From Dermacentor variabilis (taxonomy: Eukaryota > Arthropoda > Arachnida > Ixodida > Ixodidae): a DNA stretch of 64,000 nt. The notes beneath the pieces are model-generated. The model was not told where the DNA came from. It saw only the letters and a program-made list of their open reading frames with translations, and ran no database searches. Made by a program: the position numbers and the translations under genes. Location: assembly GCF_050947875.1 (NCBI RefSeq), contig NC_134573.1, forward strand, positions 49,362,115 to 49,426,114, given 5' to 3'. Shown here piece after piece: positions 53,101 to 63,162 of the stretch (the first letter of the stretch is position 1; every line of letters starts with the position of its first letter).

Positions 53101-53829
53101 GAAGCCTATGCAGTACTGTCTGCAGTAAAACACATAAAGACACTGAAACTTGACAGAGCAATAATATTCACAGACACGTTAAGTCTTGTAAAAGCACTAA
53201 TTTCTTTACAAAAGCATACAAATCCTGTCTTCAATGAACTCTACACACACTTATGTAACATCTACTCATTACACAGACATGTTGTAATATGCTGGGTTCC
53301 TGGCCATAGAGGAATCGAGGGAAATGTGCTTGCTGACGAGATGGCCAAATCAGTGGCATCGCAGGGTAGCCGTTCTGCTGCAGTCCCTGTCACAGACATG
53401 AAGCCTTTCCTCAGAAACAAACTGCGAAGCCAATGGCAACGCTTGTGGGACGCAGAAACGAGCAATAAGCTTCACGTAATTAAGCCTAAGTTAGGTTTAT
53501 GGCAGCCAACAACGAAAACACGAAGAACAGACGCCCTTTTCACTAGACTGAGAATAGGACACACATTTGGCACTCATAATTTTCTTTTGACTGGTAACGA
53601 GCCTGCAACCTGTGGTAGATGTGGCGACCGGCTGACCGTCCTCCATGTCTTCCTGGAGTGCCGGGAAGCCGAAAAAGACAGGAGAAAACATTTTCCTTTT
53701 GCATACAGCCATCACGTCCCTCTGCATCCGGCCATGTTCCTTGGGGTAGAACCGCTTTTTGGTACCAAAGCAGTCCTCGCTTTCTTGAAAGATGTTGAAC
53801 TACATGTTACAAGCCCATTCATTTCTTAG
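50113..53829 (+). CDS. LINE ORF2: APE endonuclease, reverse transcriptase, RNase H
   Basis: 1238 residues, uninterrupted. Endonuclease 1-220: QWNVRG (Asn9), CLQETHL (Glu36), LGDFNAH (Asp134, Asn136), YGSDHFPI (Asp209, His210). RT about 440-740: SYRPIALTNCLCKLFEKM, FLDMEKAYDTAW, GVPQGGVLSCTLF and YVDD at 665-668. RNase H about 955-1090: FYTDASKS (Asp964), FTAEAYAVL (Glu), IIFTDTLSLV (Asp), WVPGHRGIEGNVLADEMAK (His/Asp). C-terminal CGRCGDRLTVLHVFLEC (from 1167) is a CCHC-type finger. All catalytic residues are in place. It begins 46 bp after ORF1, so it is probably translated by reinitiation or another internal route. Confidence 0.96.
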   Translation: MDTQVIQWNVRGLLRNLDDVQELIHQHNPKVLCLQETHLKSKHTNFLRQYLTFRKDRDDGVASSGGVAIVIRKSIACQPLQLQTPLEAVAVRAVLLKKLITISSLYIPPHHKLTKHEFQSFIDQLPEPYVVLGDFNAHSSLWGDSRIDARGRLVEQFLFSSDACLLNKKEPTYYCLANHTFSSIDLNIVSPSILPELEWEVTKNPYGSDHFPILLRTPQENEYPPQAPRWKMETADWDKFRTLTGISWHDISSLEIDAAVEYFTAFIIDAASKCILQVNGLSCKRRVPWWTDDCRIARKKQNKAWGLLRASPTAENLINFKKVKSEGRRTRRQARRESWQKFLSDINSYTDEAKVWSRVIRIIGRQAQSLPLVNTQGDTLQDQADSLGEHFESISSSTHYSQSFLKYKQTEECKPIIRKSRQNEPYNRPFSIAELRAALNTCQSTAPGPDRVMYDMIRNLHSDTQFTLLTLFNTLWAAGYLPSTWKEAIVVPVLKQGKDPSLAASYRPIALTNCLCKLFEKMINRRLVHFLELNNILDLYQCGFRQGRSTTDHLVRIEGNIRNAFIHKQYFLSIFLDMEKAYDTAWRYGFLRDLSEMGIRGNMLNIIESYLSNRTFRVKVGNALSRPFTQETGVPQGGVLSCTLFIVKMNTLRSSLPPAIFYSVYVDDIQIGFKSCNLTVCERQVQQGLNKVSKWADQNGFKINPHKSSCVLFTRKRGLVPDPCVELGGQQIPVNKEHKFLGVILDSRLTFISHIRSLKAKCLKTMNLLKVLSHTTWGSDRRCLLNLYRSLVRSRLDYGAVVYHSAAPSALKLLDPVHHLGIRLATGAFRTSPVESLYAESDEWSLHIQRTYISFTYFLKVRSNKEHPCFTTVNDLTCETLFRNRPSMRLPLSLRVRELSEEMDVPILEHRLMAPANLLPPWEWQMIECDTSFVEVSKHAPELEIAMHFRELQSKYSCYEFYTDASKSHAGVFYAAVGHSLSESDMLNPLTSIFTAEAYAVLSAVKHIKTLKLDRAIIFTDTLSLVKALISLQKHTNPVFNELYTHLCNIYSLHRHVVICWVPGHRGIEGNVLADEMAKSVASQGSRSAAVPVTDMKPFLRNKLRSQWQRLWDAETSNKLHVIKPKLGLWQPTTKTRRTDALFTRLRIGHTFGTHNFLLTGNEPATCGRCGDRLTVLHVFLECREAEKDRRKHFPFAYSHHVPLHPAMFLGVEPLFGTKAVLAFLKDVELHVTSPFIS

Positions 53830-54209
53830 CGCATTCTCTTTCCAGAGGATATCGTTAGGATAGATTCTCTGTATAGCACATGCCTCTAGGCCCTTGCGTT
53901 TCAAGGGTCCCGATGAGGCACTAGTGCTCTAGGCAATATTATACATCTAGACAATCACATATTTTATATATTGCATCATCCTTTCTCAATCCATTTTAAT
54001 GTTCACAGTACTCGCCAATAGTCATTCCCATAACTTTATTACTCGTACATTTTATGGAATTTACATCAACTCTTTTAGGCCCCTTTACAGCCACAGCGCA
54101 TTAAGACCATAAACCCATCAGGCACTGCGAACTCATTAATCATTAGCATGGCGCTCTTTGGCCACATCTGGCCCTTGCGCCATTAAACATCAAATATTCA
54201 TTCATTTCA
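53830..54209 (+). other. 3' UTR and tail of the intact LINE
   Basis: 380 bp, A/T-rich, with TTAAGACCATAAACC and ending ATTCATTCATTTCAT. No clear polyadenylation signal. The end is fixed by the target duplication at 54210. Confidence 0.85.
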
Positions 54210-54222
54210 TTTACTTCTTTAA
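54210..54222. repeat. target-site duplication, right copy
   Basis: TTTACTTCTTTAA, the partner of 48237-48249. Confidence 0.92.
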
Positions 54223-54239
54223 GGCGGATCAGGATGCCT

Positions 54240-56540
54240 TAGAAGAAGAATTTATTTTATTCATTATTTACAAGTAACTCACACGCCTTCGAGAACGCAT
54301 TGTGAAAGGGGGAAATATGAAGATATATTCGTAATGAATTAGGGAAAGACGAAAAAGAAACGTCCACACACTGAAAGGAATATTCATTCAACGCAGCAGT
54401 ATGGTAAAGTAACACCATATTAGCAAATACACTATGAAGAGCAATAGCAAGAAACAGTAAACACAATAACATAATAAAATGTAACTTTACCAACGTCTTT
54501 GCATGTATAAAGTAACACATATAGTAAAAAATTTCATCACTGGAATTTTATTACTAGGTTGTAGAGAAATGCACTAAAGAAATTAAGAGAAGGCAAGAGA
54601 TGTTAGACGGTTGAAACGCCATATTGATCGGCTAGAAGATTGCGAAATACGCTATGTTTCAATAGACAAGTGATGTTATCTGGGAGAGCGTTCAATAAAC
54701 GGACCGCACGGGGCAAAGCTAGCTAAAAAATTACAAGCGTGTGTATTGCCATAAGTTTGGGTGCAGCTGAACTGGTTGTTTAACAGTCTCGGAAGAGAAC
54801 AGCAGTTTACGATAGGCAGCGAAGCACTGGAAGTGGTAAGGGAATACATCTACTTAGGGCAGGTAGTAACCGCGGATCCGGATCATGAGACTTAAACAAT
54901 CAGAAGAATAAGAATGGGCTTGTGTGCGTTTGGCAGGCATTCTCAGATCATGAACAGCAGGTTGCCATTATCCCGCAAGTGAAAAGTGTATAACAGCTGT
55001 GTCTTACCAGTACTCACGTACGGGACAGAAACCTGGAGGCTTAGGAAAAGGGTTCTACTTAAATTGCGGACGACACAACGAGCTACGGAAAGAAGAATTA
55101 TGGGTGTAACGTTAGCGGATAAGAAAATAGTAGATTGGGTGAGGGTGGCAGGAAGTTAGGTGGGCGGATGAGATTAAGAGGTTTGCAGGAACAACATGGC
55201 CACAATTAGTACATGACCGGGGTAGTCGGAGAAGTTTGGCAGACGCCTTTGCCCTGCAGTGGGCGTAACCAGGCTGCTGCTTCTGCTGCTGCTGATGATA
55301 AATTGATTGTTGAGTCTGTGACATCGAGCATACTTTCTTTTTTCCGGTTAGATAAGGATAGGGCACTTGTGTGAATTAATCTATGAAATATTAATAGAAG
55401 GGAAATATCGCGGTGAGTAGCTAGTGGTTGCAACAAAAAGTGACTTTTATTTGGGAGACACTCGACTGGGTGGATGGATGGATGGATGGATGCAAAACTT
55501 TAATGACTCGACTGGTTAATACATTTTTTTTAAATTTAAACGGCTCGTACTATTCTGGAAGCTCTACATGAGTTCGTTAATGTACTTTTGGTGAGTAGAA
55601 TATATACAAGAGGCGTACTGAATTTTTGGCCATACAATAGTCATATAAGCTAGTTTTCTTTTTGGTCAAGGCGCACTTCCTAAGTTGCGGCGCGGAATTC
55701 AAATGACCTTGAGGAGGTAGCTAAAATGGAGGTGATACGATTAGTCAATAAAAGATTGTGCGTCAGGAGCACACATAAATACTTATATTCTGTGTTGTGG
55801 TCAACTATGTTAGAATCCAAATGATAAGAAGTGACAGTTAATAGTTTTTTGAGAAAAGGAAACAACTTTGCACTCAGACACGTTTAGGGACATGAGCTAT
55901 GTAGCACACCAATCACTGATATGTTCAAGATTGTGTTGGAGTGCCGCGCGGTGAGAACAGTTATTCGAACGTGTACAATGCAGTCGTTAGCAAATAATCG
56001 TACATAAGAGGATACATTATTCAATAAATCGCTGATGTAAATTAAAAATAAAAGAGGTCTGACCTTGCTGCTTTCAGGTACACCGGAGGTGACGTCAGAC
56101 AGGGCAGAGTAAACTTACCTACAACAGAGAACTGTACGCGATTAGAAAGAAATTTACGAATCCATGATTGGGTTAGTCAGTCAAGTTTACTTGCAGAGAG
56201 CCTTGATATCAGGCGACTGTGGGCTACATGATCGAGTGCTTTCGAGAAGTGCAAAAAGATACAGTTAATTTGTTTATTGTTGTTCATATCAAAATGGAAG
56301 TCTTAAGTCAATTGTAGTAGTTGGGTTCCGCAAGCAAATCCTTCCCGGTAGCACGCTGTTTCGGGTAAGAGAAAAGTTATTATATTCAAGAAGAGTGTAT
56401 GTGTGAGATGCAATAATGTGTTTTAACATTTTGCAGCAAATGCACATTATTGATATAGGGTGGTAATTTTCACTATCACTCTTATTACCTTTCTTAAAGA
56501 CCGGCACTACTTAATTGCTATCTTCCAAGCATACCAATTG
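54240..56540 (-). mobile_element. decayed CR1/Jockey-like LINE, interrupted by RTE copy 4
   Basis: Minus strand. 3' UTR 54240-54600, then a C-terminal motif ARAVRLLNALPDNIT (near 54720-54680, in a frame with stops). After the RTE piece (54775-55305) the RT resumes upstream: YKYLCVLLTHNLLL near 55780 (YxYLGVxLT-type), and frame 56507-56289 with VFKKGNKSDSENYHPISI (RT block 1) and LEYNNFSLTRN. Frames are short and full of stops. A (TGGA)n run at 55471-55491 may be the tail of yet another LINE fragment. It interrupts the older host LINE that resumes near 56640. Confidence 0.7.
54775..55305 (+). mobile_element. RTE copy 4: 5'-truncated 3' end
   Basis: Plus strand, starting with [20 protein letters not shown] and ending AGCCTGGTTACGCC-complement sequence with a (CTG/ATG)n tail at 55273-55303. 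It carries LTYGTETWRL-type and AMERRIMGV-type motifs with stops. About 110 bp are missing between GTAGATTGGGTGAGG and GGCAGGAAGTTAGG (near 55146). Opposite in orientation to copies 1-3. Confidence 0.88.
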
Positions 56541-56639
56541 CAAGGGATTGTTTAAATAGGTGTAGCAGAATATTGCTCGATACTGGCATTGTGTTATTCA
56601 GTATTTTAGAATTTATACTATATATGCCAGAGCATGAAG

Positions 56640-56900
56640 ACATCCTAATGTTACCTATAAGATCGACTACGCCTTTTATATATATAGCGAGATACAACAA
56701 GGAAGAAGCATGTGCTTGCTGCGGCAAAGCTAGGGGAAAGTTGGAGCATGTTTTGTCAGAATGTGAAGATAGCTGCCCAGTGGTCGATTTAGCCACCTCT
56801 GGCCTTCTTGAAGCCCTCGGGTTCAGCACGAGCAGGGGGAAAGTAAACAGGCATGTAATAAAGGTTAGTAAGAGGGGATTGGAAGATTCGTAGAAGAAAA
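56640..56900 (+). mobile_element. older LINE remnant, C-terminal finger
   Basis: Plus-strand frame with IARYNKEEACACCGKARGKLEHVLSEC (CCHC-type finger), LLEALGF and VSKRGLEDS to a stop at 56893. The same order (CRLCGAD...HL, ALGF, LEQTKR) ends the LINE at 57.3-62.0 kb. It is probably the end of the host LINE that begins at 47680, separated by the intact LINE and by the CR1/Jockey-like copy. Confidence 0.6.
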
Positions 56901-57299
56901 GTACGGAAACATCAAACTACGGAGGCGTACAAAAACCAACCTCGCAGTAGGGGTTCAGAAAGTGTGGTCATGGGAATTCATCGTGGGGTTTTTTTTTCGT
57001 TTCGTTTTTTTCTTCTTTAACATAGGTATGACAATACGCAATATAATAACAGCTTGATGCCGCAACCCACCACCACGCTCCAAAGGGATGCTCATAGCAT
57101 TCATTAATCCATCCATGGCAGGCGCGCTAGCGTACCAGTGGGTGACATTTACATGATGTGATGAGGCCGTGAAGCGTTTGTCGGCAAAGCTTGCGTTTTA
57201 CGAGGGGGTTAATGTTCCATCAGTGTTCCTGGAATAACCGAGATGCCTTCTCTATGCGGTGAGCGTACGTCTTCGCGGGGGCCCATCTTCAGTGAGTCT

Positions 57300-59780
57300 T
57301 AGGCCTAACGCACCAGGCTTGCACTAGGAGAATCCGAGTATCGGAACGTAGTGGTCTCGACATTCGTCGAGAGGTGGCGCCTTCTTTCCACGGGAATCAT
57401 TGCGAAGAGAAGGAAACGCAGCCGGAACAGCGACGAGCTCCAAATTCAATGTGATAATTACTCCAGGGGCGGGGAGGGGGCTTTCTTCAGAAGACGGAGT
57501 TTCGACGCCCACAAGAGGCAGATTCGGCAGAATTTGTGTGCAGATTGTGCGGGACTCATAGAGCTTTTCAAGTGGAGCTGGTAGCCTTGCAGCCAGACAG
57601 TGTCGCTCGTCGCCACCTTGTGCAACACTTCCAAAGGCAGCTGCGTGACTTGACAATGCAATCCGAGGGAAGATATGATCGGTTTGACAGTGGCTGACTG
57701 AACCAGCTCCCGGATCAACCGGCCGAAGACGTCCAAAGTGCTGGAGGGGCTGCGCGAGAGGATACGGGCCGTGTGTTCATACATGAAAGCAACCTGCCAG
57801 GCCAGGACACCGAAGGTGGCCCACCTACTGAGCCTGCGGACACTGCATTGGAATTGGGAACCCAAGGACTACACGGGCATCGTGGAGGAGGAAATGAAAC
57901 GACATGCACTGATACCAGCTCTGTCTGCGCCATACTGTGGGGGACCGAGCGTATGAGACATAAAATCAAGGCTCGGTATGGAAACACGAATCGAAATCGT
58001 CTATAGAGGGAAATAAGTGTATGCAGCGACGGCAATGCGCCACGCATCGCTAAGGCGCTACGGCGCCGAGTCAATTACGAGATGAGTAAAGACGCTCTTC
58101 AAGAAAGGGGCGACCCTCTCGGTGGCGAAAAAACTCCTGCGGCGGCACTGAGAAGATGGGTCAGAGGAGAAGATTGGTAAATTTTAATGCCGGAGTAAGT
58201 GACGCCACCAGGGATGCACATCTAGTGACTGGGCGTCCTCTAGTTCTGGGCGTCTGCGAGAGATGACACAACACAGGCCGAACTTCCTCACGCGTTCAGT
58301 GCCAGAGATTTCCATCAGCGGAAAAGAGGTACAAGCGTGCGTAGTGCTGTTCAACAACCAGCTGAGAAAGCTTCGTGCTATCGCAGGAGTGAACTTTATC
58401 AACTTGTCAAAAATCCTAGGGAGGAAAGGGCACCTGGCGCGGGAGACTTCCTCGCAGAAATTGGAAGACATGTGGTGGAGAAAATGTCGGAGCAAATGAC
58501 ACTTTTTTATGGTAACGGAAGAAGGGACGAGTGTGAGAGGACATTACGACAGCCGGATAAAAACGCGAGCCAGTGAAAGAGGCAGCCATACACCAGTCGC
58601 ATCCTGCAATGCTGCAAAGGGCAGCGCCTCCCCCGCTTGTAAACTCTTTAACTCGAAAACTCCTGCGGAAGATTCTGAAACCAAGAAATCAAAGCACTAT
58701 ACCAAGTCACCCATTGGACTGCTTGGAGAGCAACACCAAAATCCGCGTCAGGTCCACAAGATGAACGAGTAGCACGTAGCCAAGATGGCCAACAGCAACC
58801 AGCTACCGCCCCCCGTCCCTCAACACTGCCTGCGGCAATACAGCCAGTTCCGCACCAGAGTCTAAATGTAGGTGCCGACCCCTTCCACGCTCTTGGGAAC
58901 CTGGTTCTCCAGCACCTGCTTCTCGAAGCTCCATTCCGGCTCCACTCATGCGCAGCATAAAAGCCTGCCTACGGCACTGGCGAAAAGAAAGTGTACATTC
59001 AGAGAGGGATATTTGAATCTCGATGTCGCTCGTCGAGCAGAATAATGGAAAGAATTGTATCGTGTGCTGAGGGTTGGAAGAATTTCATTGTATGCGGTGG
59101 CATGAAACCACTTAGGAGATTGGTGGTAGGCACGAAACAGATCCGGACCCAACCGCAAAGGAAGAGGAGTCGTGTTTTTTTTTTCTGTGGCGGTGAAAAA
59201 TACAGTGACAAAAAGGGGGGAGAAACTACGGTGACCATATGTGGCTAACGGGGGACATCATGAGCATTTCTACCGCGGTGTGCGTGATATACATACCTGA
59301 GTTAAATGTATACACGGGCGTAGACGGCAATCTTTTGATTCATTTGGCAGAACGCCTACGCCTGGATATCGCTAATCTAGACCCCAGATGTGATGGACAA
59401 TTCATGTAGTCTGGTCGAGGCTGTGAAACATCTATACAATATATCGCCATCTCACATAACCGTACTCGCCTCTTCAACTTCCTGCACATAGGTGAGCAGG
59501 GTGACTACAGCATAGAGAACGATCATAAACGCATTCGGGTTGATTTCTCCTGCACACACCTCAAACCGAAGCGCTACTCAGGATGCAAGTGTCAAATGCG
59601 CCTTCCCACAAAATCTATTGAAGCAGTGACTATGAAACGGGAGGACAGTGTAAAACAGCGAGAGGCGGAGACGAACTAAGAATACGTCTCCATATTACCT
59701 ATTATGCAACAGTATATGCTGCGAGACAGCAACCCTACGTGCTATACGGGAAAGCTGTTGTGAGAGAGGTAAGTAGCGCA
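57300..59780 (+). mobile_element. probable 5' region of a decayed LINE (unknown clade)
   Basis: The frame near 57700-57955 reads LEGLRERIRAVCSYMKATCQ, HWNWEPKDYTGIVEEEMKRH. Another stretch, 58263-58560, has basic and leucine-rich pieces. None carries a domain that I can name, but the order leads into the RT region at 59.8-62.0 kb on the same strand, and I infer the same element. 58800-59700 has no usable frame. Confidence 0.4.
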
Positions 59781-62000
59781 GGCATGGCAGGCACGCCAGG
59801 AGGGAAACCGTGCCCACCGTCGTGTGGTCAAGGCAAAAGTTCCTAAATATTGTGACAAGTGGCAGCAATATCTAAAGTTACTGCAAGAAACGCAGGCTTT
59901 GGTGCAAATTTTGCTTACCAAAGCCGATAGGCCGAAGCTACAGGACATTCGGGATGAGGAAAAGTCAATGGCAGTAAAATTGTCGTCCTATGTTCGGGCC
60001 CTCGGTAGGAAAGACCAGTCGGAGCCTCAAATCATGGACAGCAAGACTGGAAACCCGGTCTGTGACCTGGGAGAGTATGCCACAACATACGTAATGTCTC
60101 TGCGTGGCCCTGAAGAAATAGTCACAGCCCTACGCACATCACGTCTCTGAGCGTGCCAACTCTTCATACCTCCCGGAAATAAACTTTCCTTTCTCTCACG
60201 ATAGTGCCGATAGTGTGCTGTCCAGCCTTCAAACACACACAGCCACGGGACCAGATGGTACATGAGCTCGCCTAATTAAACACCTAGGTTCGTACTCCAA
60301 GGATCAACTTTCTAGCTTCCTCAATACCATGTCAGACGGCACGGAGACACCAAAGGAATGGCGACTCGGCAGAACGGGGCTCATCCTCAAGAAAGAAGGC
60401 AACGCAGGTCGCCTGTGCGACTACAGACCGCTGACAGTCCCTTGCACACTGTACAGAGCCTTTACACATTTGTTAATGGAGTGCGTATATGGTTGGGCGG
60501 AGTTCAGAGGGGTAATCACAGGGCTACAAAATGGCTTCCGTAAGGGCAGGCGGTTTGAAGGCAATCGCTTCGTACTAACGCAGTGTGCCAAGATTGCCAG
60601 GAAGGAAAACGGCAGTTTTCTTTGTTTTTTCCTGGAGGTGGAGAAAGCGTATTATGTCTCACTTGCCATCGCTTTAACTGCCTCAGTGCCCTGGGTCTCA
60701 CAGAACCAATACTACCAACAATAAGGCAGTTGTACAGCAGCAACACTGTGACGGCGTTCTTTCCTGGGGTCATGAGGGCATCAGTAGAGGTATCCAAAGG
60801 GCAACGGCAGGGCTGCCCACTATCACCAATGCTATAGCTGCTAAATTTATCCGGCCTGAAATGAGCGATAGTGAAGTCTTCCGTTGGCTTCGGCTTGAAA
60901 TTCATCACCACAGGGATGGGCGAAAATCATAAGATACCGAGTCTTGCTGTTGTGGATGACATCGTTCTAACAAAGAAAATGACTGTTGTCAAGCTGGCGC
61001 GTGTGTTGCTGGCAGTGAAACAGAAACACTGACGCTGTCGGGAAATACGCTAAAAGCTTCGCCCAAATACCTGGGTGCGACGCCATGGTCAGATGGCGAC
61101 GTGTATAGACATCACGAGGACAATATATGACGGACGGCTCTGCGGGCACATTGTGCTCTCCGGTGCAGGAAGTTTTGGGGCTTCAACCGAAACATTAAGG
61201 TCCGCGACATGCGGGGGCTTGTACATGTACCCGCGCTGATATATTGCAATGTCACTGTCTGCTTGTCACATAAAACTAGGGAAGGGTTGGAGCGACGCCA
61301 GCAGGAGGTCTGCTGTGGTGCTTTGGGATCACACGGGACGGCAGCGAACGAGGCAGTCCAGGGAGACCTCGGTGGTCCACCTTCAAAGCAAGTGAGGCGG
61401 CAAGTAAACTGACCTTCCGTGCCGCCTGCATATTATGAGGAAGGAGCGATTGGCGAGGCAGGTCTTCGAATATTTGTCCACAGCATGTGTGCGCACCGAC
61501 TGAGAAAACCACATATACCGCCTAGAGCAGAAATGTGGGCTTTTCACGGCACCCATACAGGCGGACTCAATGAATCAATATATTCAGAGGGTGCGCGACC
61601 GCGTCAAAGAAAATTGGGAGGTGCTATGGCTACAAGTGATTAGCGGAAACACCACATTGACACTATATGGCCGACACAAGGGAACCATTGGCGCGGTGTC
61701 GATCTTTAACGATAGCCTTGGGAGCGGCCTGATTTTCTAGGCACGAGCTGGGGCACTGCATATGCTGGGACGCCAACGGAGAATTGAGAGTGAGCAGCCG
61801 GATGTGATGTGTCGCTTATGTGGTGCTGACGAAACTATGCAGCGCATTGTAATGCATTTGAAGAAAATTGAGCCCGAGTCTCGAGGAGACGTTCCCGCAC
61901 ATGTTGCACTAGGCTTTAAGGGCGATGGTGAAGAGGGTAACCGGGAAACGCTAGAGCAAACTAAGCGGTGCCGGAAAGATGAAGAGCCGCAATTCTGAGG
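59781..62000 (+). mobile_element. decayed LINE: RT and C-terminal finger (unknown clade)
   Basis: Plus strand. RT: EWRLGRTGLILKK (near 60355), DYRPLTVPCTLYR, NGFRKGRRFE, FFLEVEKAYYV (the catalytic Asp region is altered), KGQRQGCPLSPML (near 60810) and AVVDDIVLTKK (60945-60975, keeps the Asp pair). Then PKYLGATPW, LERRQQEVCCGALGSHG, ANEAVQGDLGG and finally a finger CRLCGADETMQRIVMHL near 61813-61860 and ALGFKGDG. Many frameshifts and stops. The QGCPLSPM box and the absence of RNase H suggest a clade outside the I and CR1 groups. I cannot name it further. Confidence 0.7.
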
Positions 62001-63162
62001 GGGGGGGGGGGGGGATCAGGATAAAGCTCACACAAGTACGCGAAGTGAGCTGCTCCTCCATAATATGGCCGTGTCCTCCCTCCCCTATGCCTCCCTTTCC
62101 CCGCTTTTCTCTTTTAATGACGAGCCACTCGGCGACCGGTTACAAAGGGAACACCACCATGTCGTCATCACCATGGCACCCCACGCAAGAGGGCACATTG
62201 CTAAAAGAAAGCTCGCTTTTGTGCATAGCGTTCGCGGCCAGCGTTTCCCAGTAAACATTACCGTTACACAACCTGCACTTTCCGGCAAGTGTAACAAACT
62301 GTCAGGGAACTTTAAATGCTATCGCACTACACTCTTAAAGGCGACGTTTAAGCGTCCTCCAGATTACTTCCAGGCTTTTTTGCGATGAAAATTACTGCAA
62401 AATAACTGCGCTGACACAGAGGAAAACATTGCAGTGCCATGTATCAAGCTGCACGAGGCGCACGCTCTGATGAGGGAGGCATGAAGGACGAACAAAATGG
62501 GTAGGCGTGTAGCGCCTGCAGTTAAACGAAATGCGCGGGCTCGCACGACACGCATGCGCAGTGTTTCCGCTGCCTGTCCAGAAATATTTCCACGGCCTCC
62601 ACTTTAAGCGCAATGGATAAGGTATATCTAGACCGGTAGCAGTGCTTCTATATAGAATACTATATGTCTACAAAAGGACGGTGTGTGGCAACCATGGCGT
62701 ACTGTTTGTCGCGGAGAAAGCTTCCGCTTAGAAAAAAGTATAAAGAACAGTATGACGTTGCACCTGCAAGTGGAAGCGATTCCACGATCTCACGATTTCT
62801 GGGGCGAATGTGTACATTACTTTCAAGCACACCAACTCAAACGCTACACGAACAGCTATTTTTCTCTCTGAGCATGCAGTTCTCATGAGTTTCTTCTCTG
62901 AGCCGCAGCTAGTGCGCTAACGCGTCTTTAAACTTCATTAATTGCTTCTGTAAGGTTCTTAAGAATGTGAGGGATTAAAATGGAGTTCAACTACAATGCC
63001 AAAGAAGTTTAAAAACCTACGTTAACTTTATCGACGTAGAAATATAGAAGGAATAACAAATTTATTTTTCGCTGAATGAAAAGTAGTATAGCAAACATAG
63101 CATTGCAATATAGCAGTCACTGCGCAAATAACTCGCAGTAACTCTGAACAGGCCGGAACTCA
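62001..63162. other. unassigned DNA, with a poly-G run
   Basis: 14 G residues at about 61999-62013, then no recognisable gene or repeat. Short frames are without motifs. Confidence 0.45.

Larger units (their letters stand above)
48250..54209 (+). mobile_element. apparently intact LINE with RNase H (I-type group)
   Basis: 5960 bp between perfect 13-bp duplicates. It has a structured, GC-rich leader, ORF1 (48771-50066), a 46-bp gap, ORF2 (50113-53829) and a 380-bp 3' UTR ending in a short (ATTC)n-type tail. No stop or frameshift is visible in either ORF. With all endonuclease, RT and RNase H catalytic residues present, this is the best candidate for a recently active element in the window. Clade by domain order (ORF1 knuckles, APE, RT, RNase H, terminal finger) is I or close relatives. 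Confidence 0.95.
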
